From Quillaja saponaria (taxonomy: Eukaryota > Streptophyta > Magnoliopsida > Fabales > Quillajaceae), in NCBI GenBank assembly GCA_029379385.1, contig CM055611.1, positions 19,290,062-19,354,061 of the forward strand: 64,000 bases of DNA. Reading direction: 5' to 3'. The notes under the pieces were generated by a model. The model made no database searches. It was not told the DNA's origin and saw only the letters and a program-made list of their open reading frames with translations. The first letter of the stretch is position 1, and every line of letters starts with the position of its first letter. A program made the translations under genes and the position numbers. Below, in pieces: positions 35,071 to 47,058 of the stretch.

Positions 35071-36624
35071 CTGAACCCAAAACACCTCAACCCCTCAATT
35101 TGAAGCCGAGTTAATTGGTCCTTCCTCAAAGAGTGGAAAACCCAGAATCTGATTTTGCCTCAGAACTTCAATTTGAACCTGAATTTGTAAATTTTCTCGG
35201 AGAGATCTTGAGAGAGAAAAGTAAGAACAGCTTCACTCCAGGAACTTTTATTCAAAGACATGGAATTTTGAAAACCCACAAGCTGAAACTAAATTTAGGA
35301 ATTTTTTTTCCTTTAACACGTATTTCTCCGCCGTTTTTCAGAGAGAAGAGAGAGAGACAGAGAAATTCTGAGATCTGATTCAGACTTTGAAGATGATGAG
35401 AGGGCTTCTATCTTGGGAAAATACTGGTTAGTCCGCTGAAAGACGGGCAAGACAAAAGAGTGACATATTTTTATAAAAATCACGATGTGGTCCTGCTCTG
35501 TCATTTCTATTCAGATGTTTGCACTTGTGCTGTGTCGTGGTAATACATCTTGAGGTGAAAGATTTTTAAAATTCACACTACCTCATATATATTTATTATT
35601 TTTACCAGTTCACAATAATTTATATATTTACTTTATTAATAATTTTTACTATTCCACATCAATTTTATAAAATATTTATTAAATAATGTTATTATAATTT
35701 TTAATAATTATTTTTTCAAGACATGAAAATAATAACAATTTTAATATGTTAAAATATGTACACATTATAAATTAAATTATATTGTATTTATCATAATTAA
35801 CATATACTTATTTTTTTATTAAATATATATATATAATTTCATATAAAAATAGCTCACGGAATAAAATTAAATATCCTACTAGTGGCCCTAGTGAAGATAT
35901 AATAAGACTGAAAAATATGAGTGGCATAAAAAATTGGTTAAATCTATTTCAAACCCGCTCTCTATTGTCCCACCACCATGATATTTTAGAAGGACTCAAC
36001 TGGAAATTAAGAATAAGCCTAGACCTCAGCAGACCAAACACTCTTTTTGTTTTAAAGGGGCGTGAGCACACGCGCACAGATATTTAGTTTTTGATGTGCT
36101 ACTCTATTAACTCTTGTCCTACTTATTACCTATGACATTGAAATAGAATATTGTTAATTTTTTAAGGCTAATGTCAGTCCTTATCCATTTAGATTAATTA
36201 AATCAAACCTTGTCCAATACTAGGGTTGATTTATTTAATCTAGATGTATAAAAAATTAACCCTAGTGTCCTTTGATAACTTCCTCACCAACAAGTGTCCA
36301 CCTTACCCAACTTCTCCATTAACTACTACCTTTGCTAATTAAATAAAAAAGAAATAACCTAGGCAAAATAAATAAATAAGAGCAACTAAACGAGGTTTCT
36401 TTAGAATTAATCGAATAATTTTGAAAATGATGGATTTTGATTCTTCTCCAAATCACATTATTAAACTAAATCAACATGCTCGTCCACTTGTGTATTTAAG
36501 CTAATGAGTAATGACTTCGTTGATCATCCTACATTGTATTCATAAACATAATAATAGAATGTTTGTTTTTTTATATACAGTTGATTGATCAATTTTTAAG
36601 AGTGGATCCACAATCAATCATTGT
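35071..36624. other. PP2-A13 leader and promoter, then AT-rich spacer
   Basis: The first 300-400 bases are the leader and promoter of the minus-strand PP2-A13 gene, with GA-rich tracts near 35200-35220 and 35340-35365. From about 35570 the sequence is AT-rich and non-coding up to the NLR fragment's stop codon. Confidence 0.5.
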
Positions 36625-38105
36625 CTAATCCTCCAATGCTTTTACATCCTCCTCCTTCTCCTTTTCCTCTCCACCATCTTGGCGTGCTAATAATGTTCTC
36701 ATCATAATGCTCAGAGCCTACAAAATTATAGATAACTAAACTCTTTTCTTTTTCTAACTCATACCTAAGAAAATTGTGAAATTTGAACATAATGATATTC
36801 TCAAAAAAAAAAAAAAAAAAAAAGGTTACAATTTGACAAATATACATACCATTTCAAAGGACTGCAACTTCTGTATTGTAGCATTCAGATCACCTGCCCA
36901 ATACCCTTTCCCTTCATCTTCTGTAATCACAAAGTCTAACTTTGGAGTGCTCACCACTCCTTGAGAGAAAGTTTTCATCTTCGGGCATTGTTTGACCAAT
37001 AATTTTTCCAATAAGGGGAACTTGAAGACACAATGACCACCGGAGCAGAAGTGCTCCAGTGCCGGTAGATATAAGAGTTCTAAAGTTTTCAGTTGGCTAA
37101 AAACAACGATCTCATCTTGATCTCGTTCATTTTTTTCCTTCATTTTCTCCATGGTGACTTGTTCAATCATTTGGCATTTGCTTATTTTCATTGAGGTCAG
37201 CTGAACCAAGCCTTTTGCAGTTGAGGATACTACTAAAAGTCGTAAGTTATCACAACTCACTATCTCCAGAGTTTTCAAATGAGTGAAAGATAATGAGGAA
37301 GGTATTAGAAGTAACAAACTAGGACAGTACCCTATGCTTAGGTACTCCAGCATTTGAAGAACTGGATCTAAGGTTTTTCTGCATACTATCTTTAGTTTAG
37401 GCATATGAAACAACCACAATTTTTTGAGCTGTACAACAGTTCCAGTCTGTGACAACTGATGTGTAGCAGAACCTGCAGCATTGCGTCCACCAATGAATAC
37501 ATCTTCGAAGAGAGAATCACGTAAAAATAGGTTTTCTAGATTTGGCATTCTGTGAATAAACCAATAAGGAAACTGATCATCCTTGCATTCACGCAGCTGA
37601 AATTCTTTTAAGTTGTGGAAAAGATCTATAGGATATTTGTTGTCCAATATCCATTTCGCATCCTTGTAGTGTAATGTCAACTTTTGCATGGTGGGGATCA
37701 CCTAATTAATGAAGGGAAGGATCAAACAAAAGTAATTAAGTGAAAAAAACATGCACTTCTGCGAAAGTAAAAAACCTACGTAAGGAGATAAGGACTTAAA
37801 TAATGTAACACCAGTGGATGTCATGTCTATAATTCTTGACTTTACCTTGTCAATAGAGAAGATTGGATGTTTTCCTTCTGGATGTGTGGTTTCTGCTACA
37901 AATGCTTGGGCTTTGTAACAATCGACCACTCTCAATGCCCGCAACACTGGCAACTCTAAAATATGTGGTCTAGGATAGAAACTCTTTAGTTCCGGTATAT
38001 TATGAAGAAACAGAAGGGTTAGTTGTGGGAACCAAAATCTAGTAGTTATACTGCTGTGTCTAGCTCTTTTCTCTGATCCTTCTTCTTCGTTGCCAATGCT
38101 CTTGT
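36625..38105 (-). pseudogene. Truncated NLR: C-terminal LRR exons of a CC-NBS-LRR gene
   Basis: Three minus-strand exons splice in frame: 37846-38105, 36850-37701 and 36625-36717, coding about 400 residues and ending at a TAG. The sequence is LRR of the RPS2/At4g27190-like type: FPQLTLLFLHNIPELKSFYP, ELPVLRALRVVDC, VIPTMQKLTLHYKD, MPKLKI, LEYLSIGYCPSL, LKTLEIVSCDNLR, LTSMKISKCQMIEQV and FPLLEKLLVKQCPKMKTF. Such repeats sense effectors or hold the receptor off. No coiled-coil or NB-ARC exon exists upstream; instead there are a Ty3/gypsy fossil and an LTR. The frame and all splice sites remain intact, so the loss of the 5' half looks fairly recent, or the fragment is still transcribed. The first exon begins after a TTTTCTAG acceptor, showing it was once internal. 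Confidence 0.75.
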
Positions 38106-38406
38106 CTAGAAAATTATTTAAATTTTCTCTTTAAATAATAAGTATTGTAACGGGTATAATCAAAATTGATGTAATTGTTATGAAATGAATTGAATAAAAA
38201 TATTAGAACCCAACAAAAAGCCTCAACTCCAAAAATTATTCTAAGAAAATTTTAAATTTAACTTTCGCTAAAGATTAAAACATACTCGCTCAACCCCAAT
38301 AAATTTCAAGCTTTCAATTCATTATATCAAAATTTCATACTAAAAGAATTTAACACAACTTTTCATTGTATTTTATTATATTTATTTATATATTTTCTTG
38401 GATTAG
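38106..38406. other. Junction between the NLR fragment and retroelement debris
   Basis: AT-rich, with no LRR or NB-ARC coding similarity recognised. The truncation point of the NLR gene must lie here or be hidden in later decay. Confidence 0.4.
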
Positions 38407-38700
38407 TTTGTCGTCGCTTTCATTGACTATATACTGGTATACTCTCGGAGTGAGCAGGAACATGAACAACATCTTCGTATTGTATTGCAAATACTTAAGG
38501 AAAATAAGTTTTATGCCAAGTTCCTAAGTTTAAATTTAAATTGTATGGATCCAAAAAAATAACAATAGTTTAGAATTAACCCCGACCCACCAATATTTCC
38601 GAAATTCAAAAGTTTCTGGGTTTGGCTGGTCATTACAGGAGGTTTATTGATAATTTCTCTCTTGTAGCTTCTTTGGCTCAATTAAAGAGACTTGTGAAGG
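38407..38700 (+). mobile_element. Ty3/gypsy reverse transcriptase fossil
   Basis: Two blocks match Ty3/gypsy reverse transcriptase. 38407 to about 38545 reads [20 protein letters not shown] and on through a HLRIVL-like helix to FYAKF. 38583-38700 reads [20 protein letters not shown] and on. The catalytic pair is changed (FIDD to FIDY), about 30 codons between the blocks are missing, and the two blocks are in different frames, so the copy is dead. It is on the strand opposite to the nearby LTR. Confidence 0.8.
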
Positions 38701-39760
38701 AAGTTTTCAAAATGCATGGCTAAAACCTTGTGAAACATCATTGGTTATGAATAGCAGTTTTCGAAACATTGCTTCTTCTTAGTCTAAGTTTAATAATATT
38801 CCAAGTGCGAAAAGAGCCTTAAGTCTGTACAATTGATCAAATAAATTACAAATGTTAGAGAAAAGAAAAATTCAACTACTGTTAATCATTACACTATCAT
38901 AAAGAATCATTCTTTCCTTTGAATTGTAAGTGTATGATTTCCAAGATTTGATATTTAATATTAAAATTAGTTTGCAAGCGTGACATTAATTGAGACGATC
39001 CATTTCACCATAAAATAAACAGGTTCGAAGTGGGTTTCTTCAATAATTCATAACTACACACAAACTTGAGATGATTTAGATTTTATTCTTTATTCTTTTA
39101 GTCACTGAGTGTGTTGATTCTAGATATCGATGTTCAATATCAAGATTGGTTTGCAAACTTAACGTTAGGAAAGGAAACCTTTCGAATCTCTTGGAAAGAA
39201 GTAAATGAACTACACCTACATGTGCATTTTCACAATTCATTTGTTCTGGGATAGTACATAAGTTTAAGATAGGTTCTTCAAAAGCTCGTATCTTAAATCC
39301 AAAAGGTATCTTTTCTCCTTTGTTCTCTATTATCTTTACAAAAGTCTTAAATATATTAATCTCATAACCGACTGGTTAGTCTGTTGAGCTGACTTGAAAA
39401 GTTTGCCTCTTACAGAGGCTACTGTTATTAAATTGAGATTTTAGTTAAGTCACCCTTATTTCTCTACAATTGGGTGTTCGTATCAAAACCACCTGAGAAT
39501 TGGTTAATTCCGGATTAAAGTCAATATTTTATTATTTCACATGACTCATAACACGACAACCACACGTTATCATGTCTAAACAAACACAACTGAATTTAAG
39601 GCATACCTATTATATAAGGTTAAGAATGGTACGTTAGAGGATCACAACTTGAAGCTTCAGGATGAATTAGGACGTATTACTAAGCCTACATACGCCCCGG
39701 GTAACGTATGCAAACAAAGCAACAACGTCCAGTATTTGCAGTCACAGACCTCTAAACCTA
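38701..39760. other. Decayed repeat-derived spacer
   Basis: Non-coding. The right part (about 39600-39760), read on the minus strand, follows a primer-binding site and is probably the start of a retrotransposon internal region that stops short. The rest is unassigned. Confidence 0.4.
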
Positions 39761-39773
39761 GGCTCTGATACCA
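39761..39773 (-). other. LTR-retrotransposon primer-binding site (tRNA-iMet type)
   Basis: On the minus strand this reads TGGTATCAGAGCC, the standard plant primer-binding site complementary to the 3' end of initiator Met tRNA. It lies 3 nt inside the LTR terminus (GGTGTGACA ending at 39777). Confidence 0.85.
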
Positions 39774-39776
39774 ACT

Positions 39777-42250
39777 TGTCACACCTCTCATGGAGGCATG
39801 ACTGGCTAGAGGAATGGTAACCAAACCTCTGTAACCCTGACTCAAATAAAGGAATGACCATGACTCTTGACTCACTAATGGATAAAACCAAGAAATTATA
39901 AAAACTAAAGTTAACATTAACAAATTTGTTGATTACAACAAATCACAACTTACTGCAAATTTCGGCAGAGGTTCCTTACAATACATGAACATGTCTTAAA
40001 ATACAATCCTATAAACTCTTTCTATTACTCAACATAATACCAAAAACAATAAGGAGCTCTGCTCCTTTCACACCATCAACAAAACAAGTACTAGAATATT
40101 ACATCATACCACCTTGACACTCACAGTACTAATGTGACTGCAAACTTTCATCCTTGACTCCAAGTATGAGATTCCGAGGCATACCTTGTCATCAAATCCT
40201 TAGCAAAAACCTAGCATTGGCAGTTAACTTCTTTTGACATCCTGCTACTAAAAAATATAACCACAGAAAAGGGGTGAGTCCTACGGACTCAGTGAGTGGA
40301 AAATCATACCCAAAGGGTACTAGCATCACACAACACAAGCATATCACATATATATTAACATCATATAACATGATTCACATAACATTTCACATTACACATA
40401 CATATTGTAGGTTTCACAAATTCACAATTCATATGATACACAAGATCACAAATTTATCAGAATAATGATATCAAACAAAACAACCAAAGGGCCAACGAGT
40501 GACCCAGTCCCGCACAACATTATCACCCCCTACCGGGCGTTTACACGCCCGCACAACAAGTTAATCTCCGTACACAATCCATCCCACCGAGACTGAGCAC
40601 TCAATTTAAAAAAAAATATTTATCAGAATCAGAATTTCTCATGATTTTAAATCAGGGTATCCTAGGTGCACCTGAATTTTTGATTTCAGAAATAAAAATC
40701 ATTTTCCAGAAAATGTTCATGAGTTGGCCCTTATCAAACACAATCAATGTCAAACAAACCAACCAATATCAAACGAACATAATTCAAATAAATTACTGAA
40801 ATATTTTACTTGCTTACTTTCCTTATATTACACATATTCAAATAAACATATAATCACACATACTAATCTAGCCCCTAAAGGCAGCAATTAACCACTCACC
40901 TGTTACCCATTTCATTCGTCACTCACACTTATGTTCATGCGTCTCATCAGGTTCACATTGGAATCCGGAACTGAAATTCATAATTCCAAATACTACTTAA
41001 TTCATAAACGTTATTGTTATACTCTTTTATTTACTAAACCTATATCTCAACTTATATAGGTTTATTTATGAAAGTTCTCATTTAAACTATTACATGTCAA
41101 TTAATATGAATTAGATTTTAGGTGATAAGGTTATCAATGAAGAGGACTTTTAAATATATTGACAAAGCATATAATAGGAGAACCCATTAGAAAAGAATAG
41201 TAACATTTAGTGTGTTAAAAATATGAAAGTTGTCCAAACTTAAGGTTTGGACCAATGTCCACTTTAACGGTCATATTTTTCTCCATGAAACTCCGAATTC
41301 AGTTTCGTAAAATTTATAAAATACTAGACACATGTATATTTATAATGGTATATCATTTGTAATTTTTGGATTTGTATATCAATACAGTTTGTTGTTTGAA
41401 GTTGCATCAAATTCTGTAACACGCAGGATTTTTGATAGCTTTGACCTGACCGTAGTTAATTGAACATAACTTTCCCTAGGAAAAACGAAATCCGATTCCG
41501 TTTGTTGGGTTTATTAATAGACAAGTATATATATCTTTATTATTTAGGAAATTTTCCTAAAATCTGTCATTAACCCACTCAATTTCTTACATGAACCAAA
41601 AACAGAGTATTACGAATTCTGCCTGACCTAGCTGGAGTCTAACAGCTATAACTCACAACATATTTGGAACTAAGCTACAAAATTTTGCAGAAAATATCTC
41701 AAGACTATAAGCTACATTTTATCTTTTGAACTCTTAATTTAATTCACTCCCAAAAATACCCGAAATACAAGATTTCTCTAGTTTCTAAAATCTGTCCCTA
41801 TTTTCCATTCCCTTACCACTCAAGCCACATTACTAAGTCCCCAAATTCCAACTTAAACGTCAATTTAACTAATCAACATGACATAAAAGCTTTATTTACA
41901 CGTTTCCAGTATCAATATCACCAAAGTCAATTCCAACTTTAACTCTTTCATCAATTCAAGAAAACTTTTAACTTAAAGTAATATAAACACTAGAATTTTA
42001 AGGACAGAGTTGTTGAAAATATCCATTTAACAACCAACTAAATTGTTGTCTGGCATGGTTCCTTAGGCTGCTACTTCATGGAGCAAAAACTACTCTGTTT
42101 AAAAGTGCAACTTGACACTACATAAGACAAAAGCATGAGAAATCCACCAGTACATGTTGACTCGGTGTTGTAGTTTATGGTTTGAACATTGCTCTTGTAA
42201 ATTGTCTCATTTTCTATTATTAAAACTGTAAAAGAATGCAACAAAAATTT
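39777..42250 (-). mobile_element. LTR of a Ty3/gypsy-like retrotransposon (5' LTR, minus strand)
   Basis: The inner end is fixed by the primer-binding site. On the plus strand the LTR begins TGTCACACCTCTCATG. Inside are a palindrome GAGTCCTACGGACTC near 40275-40290, a hairpin CGGGCGT-TTAC-ACGCCCG near 40535-40552, and runs such as CATAACTTTCCCTAGGAAAA near 41465 that look typical of plant gypsy LTRs. The outer end was not found; 42250 is a guess. No gag or pol frame accompanies it, so it is a truncated element. Confidence 0.55.
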
Positions 42251-45200
42251 CATGGTCAGGTTCTTGTATGAAAGTCAGAACTGTTGGATCATGCTGACTT
42301 GCAATAGGGTGGTGTGTTGAAAACAATACACAGCCCAGATACACAAATTACCCGTCCTAGAAATACAGTAGTTATGTCTATTGATATAGATAGAAATTCT
42401 AGAAGATAGAAGTGAACAAAAGTTAATACCTGAACCCCTTTGTTTCATTTCTATTCCCCCCCAGCTCCCCCTCCTCCTGCTGTCTAAATAAAAATATAAT
42501 TAAATTTCGTACCAAGACAAATACATGTAATTGAAAACTTGTACAAATATAATACTAATACAAGAATTAAGTTTTGTTAACTTGAAATTTAAAATTTATG
42601 TGGGTAGTATATTTATTAAGGTATACAACAAGTGTATAAATATTTAAAATTTATAGATACAACAAAATTAATTATACATCATGTATTTTTTTTAATTTAT
42701 AAAATAATTATATATATATAGATATATACCTAAGAAATAGTAATTAATTCACATTGGACATGCTTTATAAAAATATATATATATATATATAATGGATATT
42801 CACCACACATTATACATTGACTTGGACCCAATTCTCTTTATTTATTTATTTTTATCTGTTTTCTTTGTATATCTTCCTCTTTTGTCCGATTCCCCACTGA
42901 CAGCAACGCCCAACCTCATCCCCCACAACCACCTTCCCACGGTCACACTAGGCTACTACACTCCAAACATCTACTACTATTACAACCCCACACAAAACAG
43001 CCCCAAAGTTACGCCTCCAAAGGATCGGTCAATTTGTGATTCAAAACTAAGGAAGTCAAGATGGCCACAAGGAGGAAAAGAAAGGGGTTTTGGTTGCAAG
43101 AGAAGATGATATCCATGGCCAAGCTTCACACTCTTCATGAGGAAAGGCAACAATTTCAGACAAGCAAGAGAAGGAGGCAAAATAGAAGATTCTAGAATAG
43201 CCAAGAATGGGAGGAGAAGAAATCGTACAAAAATGGAGAAGGAAACGTGAAAGAAAGAAAAGAAATAGGAAAGTAAAGTCAAGGTCAAGGTCAAGCCAAT
43301 ATAAAAAAAAACTTGGTGGGTATATAAATGTATATTTTTTATTTATTTCTTTATTATTTTTAACACCCTTATTATACTTATCAATAAAGTTTCACAAGTA
43401 AATTTTTAGAGTTAAAAATTTACGAATAATGTGGTAGAAATTAATTTTTTTATTATACACATATTGATATGTACGTATAAGTATACAATTTTATTTAAAT
43501 AATGATATAAGTAAATTTTTACATTGTAATCAGATATATACAAATATTTTAAATATATTTTAATATATCAAATTATAACTTATTTTAATATATAACTCAA
43601 CGTGACGACATGGGGTTATAACAAATTAGTTTTTATATAATATTTCATAATAACATAATATTAAATATAAATATATATTATTTAACTTTAGAAATGATAA
43701 GACAATAATATAATTATATTATATAATATACAATATTATATAATGTACTAAACGAAACTTATATTGTTTTATGTGTGCATGCACAATTTCTAAATGAAAC
43801 ATTTAAAGATGTGTGAGTTGGTAAAGCAATTTGTGCAGATAATGTGTATGACATATATATGATGTGTATTTATTTATGAATAGATCTGTCTTGATAGTTC
43901 AACATTACCTGCATTTTGCAAAGCTTTCAATTTATTAAGAGTCCAATTGCAGTACTGAGATTTTTACGAAACAATAATTTGCAGATAAATTCATATAGAT
44001 TCTGAAATCAAGCTAAAATATCAGCAGATTCAAGAATCTTAATCAAGTTTAATACTTGATATGATATGACTTCTAATTATAAGAACTTTTGTAGAAGAGA
44101 GAGAGAGAGATGGAGTGATACTTTAATTGCAATTCACCTTTTTTTTTTTTTAACTGAGTTATGGGTATGAAAATATGATCTCATAAGCATGTGGTTTGGT
44201 ACAAAAAAAAGTGAACATACAATTAGAAATTTAGAATGGCAAATGAAACTTCCACTTTTGGAGAAAGTAGTGTTGCAAATGCTCATCTTGTACAATTATA
44301 TAACTTTGTGTCTTTGTCCATGTCTTTAAACAAGAAAAAGAAAAATCATAGATTGTAAATTCATAATGCAACTAAAGTCGCATTGACTAGTTGTCATTTT
44401 AGGACAAATATAAATCATATGGAAAATTTATTTTTAAAATCGTTATCATTTATTTTTTTTCTTTCAAATTCCATTTATATATATATATTTTTTACAATAA
44501 TAAAAATATGATTGATTAATCATATGAAAAATGAAGTACCAAATTTTTTTAGTGATCAATCATATAAAAAATTCAATTTTGTTTTTCTGTCAATCTCAAA
44601 TCAATTTGGTCTTTGGGTTAATTGAAGTACCAAATTTGTAACAGTGCATCCAAAATAATGGTATGATTATCAATATTTAAACTTTAAATCATAATTCTTG
44701 TCCAGTTTTGTGTATTTTGCCTTTTTGGCAATGGAAAGATGAATGCTCATTTGTGGAAGACTAATCACAACGCGTTTGTGGTAGTAATGTCTAATACAAA
44801 CATCTCACACTTATATCGTGACTTCGTCACTATCCACTTTCGTATGGAAAATTCTCCTAGGATAAAAATGTCAATTTATCATAAACTACAGGTTATACGG
44901 TCATAAAAATTCAAACTCTCCACTTCTTAGAGAACGCTTTTTGATTTTTTTTTTTTTTTCTGCTAGATCAATCTGTTATTAATATACAAATAACTTCTCT
45001 AAGTAAAAAAGGAATCCATGCCACTTAATTTTGTAAAAAAAATTAACAAGAAAAAATGTGACGAACAAATTTATATGTTTAAAACAAATTACAATATTTT
45101 TGAATAAATCAATAAATAACCAAGAATTTGATTGTAATAGCGTTTATGTTTATAATAAATATCAGAGTACAAAAATATATAGTAGTTTAGATTTCTTTAC

Positions 45201-46759
45201 ATTGATAATTCAACTAGGCTGTAAAATATATACTCAACTCAATTAAATTTTAAATTGCAGACTAGTTAGGTTGATTACATGAATTTTTTTTTTTTTGTAT
45301 TCATATCAATTAATCAAGATGCAATTTTTTTCATATGATTCTTGATCTCTCTCTAACTTCTTCTACATGCACAAATCACCTCTTCCACGACTTGGCTTAT
45401 GTTGGATATGTACAAAGCTTCAAGTAGACAAAAGTAATCATCACTCATTTTTCTATTTTTCTTTCAATGGATGAAATATCAATCTTTTTTTATACATATT
45501 TTCTCATATTATATTATATTTTTTCACCATATCGTACAATCAATATTCGTATTTTAACCACTAGAAATATTATTTGGTAAAGTATATAAATGAATAAATT
45601 TTTTAAGCATTTTAATTTATTTAAAATTTTGAAAATGAGAAAAAAAAAAGAAAGAAGAAGAAGATAATTAATGAAGTAACTAGGAAAGAAGCTATTAACA
45701 ATGTTTGGTAACAAAATAATGGCCAACCAATCTCTCTTGGTAAGCATAGTAAATGGTTAATTGTTCCATGTGTCTCTTCCATATTAAGGTTGTCCAACTT
45801 TTTGGTGTGGTTCTTGCATAGAAATATACCCATAAACTGGGCAGTCACACCAATAAGAAAGGCCTGTCTATTTAATTTTAGTAACAAATGTTCCACATGT
45901 TATTCAATTATTTAGCAAAACAAATAATTGCCCCAATTATTTCATGTCTTTCTTATAATTTTGGTTTTATTTTATTTTTTATTTGTTAACATTCAGTTTT
46001 ATCTTGAAAATGACTATTTCAAATTTCAAAGAAGAAAGTAAAATAAAAAATAAAAAATCAAGTATGAGAGTTTTGTGAAAAAATATAATGAAACAATTCC
46101 AGTTTTTTTTTTTTTAAAAAAAAAAAAATACTTATTATGCTAAATTAATTTTTGCATAAAAATGAAATATAACATTATAATTTTCTTCTTTTTTAAGTTT
46201 ATCTAAGAGCCAATGGAAAGTGAGGGGTGAAATATAAAAAGTTACAAAGTTATGAAGGAAAAGAACATAAATATAATACAAAAATATTATTTCATTAGTT
46301 CAAACGAAAAAAATTAACTGTTTTATTTTTCTCAAACCACAAAAAGATTTAGTATAACATTTCAAATTACATATATGAAAAATTACAAATAATCAAACAC
46401 ATGGTCAAGAATAGATATGTCTTCCGTGCCAATTTATTTATATGGCTCTACTCACAATGAGCAATAATGTGAAGATTAACATCAAATGAGAAATGAAAGC
46501 AATATAACATAAATTTAATTTCAAGATGAACAAGCTAACCATTAGTCCTACAATATATATATATTTTTCTATCCTAGATTCAAGTTAATATATATGAATT
46601 TGAAATCTCTTTCCACTAAACATAAATACACTTCATTAATACCTAAATCTGTCATAGATATAGAAAAAAAATATTTTATATTGAGAAAAAAAAAAAAAAA
46701 AAAAACTTAGTATTTCCTTATATATTATTTTGACTAAACAAAACAAAAAAAGAAAGAAA
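42251..46759. other. AT-rich desert upstream of the PMT15-like gene
   Basis: Over 4 kb of AT-rich DNA with (TA)n at about 42773-42792, poly-A/T tracts (about 44940, 45288, 46108-46130, 46687-46705), a GA tract near 44096-44110 and short direct repeats of ATCATATG(A/G)AAAA near 44415-44570. Open frames near 42792-43400 and 45514-45896 are low-complexity with no family match. No gene is supported. Confidence 0.5.
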
Positions 46760-47058
46760 AAGAATAGTGTGTGTCATTGTATGTACAGCGATTAGAGAGA
46801 GAAGAAGTAAGGACATAAATAAAAGATCAAAGAATCCATGTCCTCATACTATTTCTGACTCAGTCCAAATTCTGGGAAGTATTTCAGTTTTCTCAATTCA
46901 CCTTCACATGTACACTTTTCCAGTGTCCAAAGCTTTCTTCTCTGTTTCTACTACCACTTCATCACCCTCCACTCTCTCTCTCTCTCCTCTCTTTCTCTTT
47001 CTATGTTTGGGTGTGAAGAGTAATTAATTAATTGAATTGCTCTGGATTCAATTCAACA
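46760..47058 (+). promoter_or_regulatory. Leader and core promoter of the PMT15-like gene
   Basis: Sequence composition changes near 46760. A pyrimidine patch of CTCTCTCTCT type lies at about 46970-47001, a common plant core-promoter or leader feature. The coding ATG at 47059 follows the leader in context AACAATGGCG. The exact transcription start is unknown. Confidence 0.4.

Noticed and set aside
42792..43401. Overlapping open frames on both strands in the AT-rich desert
   Set aside because: Low-complexity composition, no domain, no splice partners and no family resemblance.
45514..45896. Hydrophobic frames on the minus strand
   Set aside because: Phe/Leu/Ile-rich translation of AT-rich DNA with no coding signature; treated as chance frames.
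47032..47058. Earlier start for the PMT15-like protein
   Set aside because: The position has no ATG (TTG). The first ATG, at 47059, has good context and precedes a normal short cytosolic tail and anchor helix.
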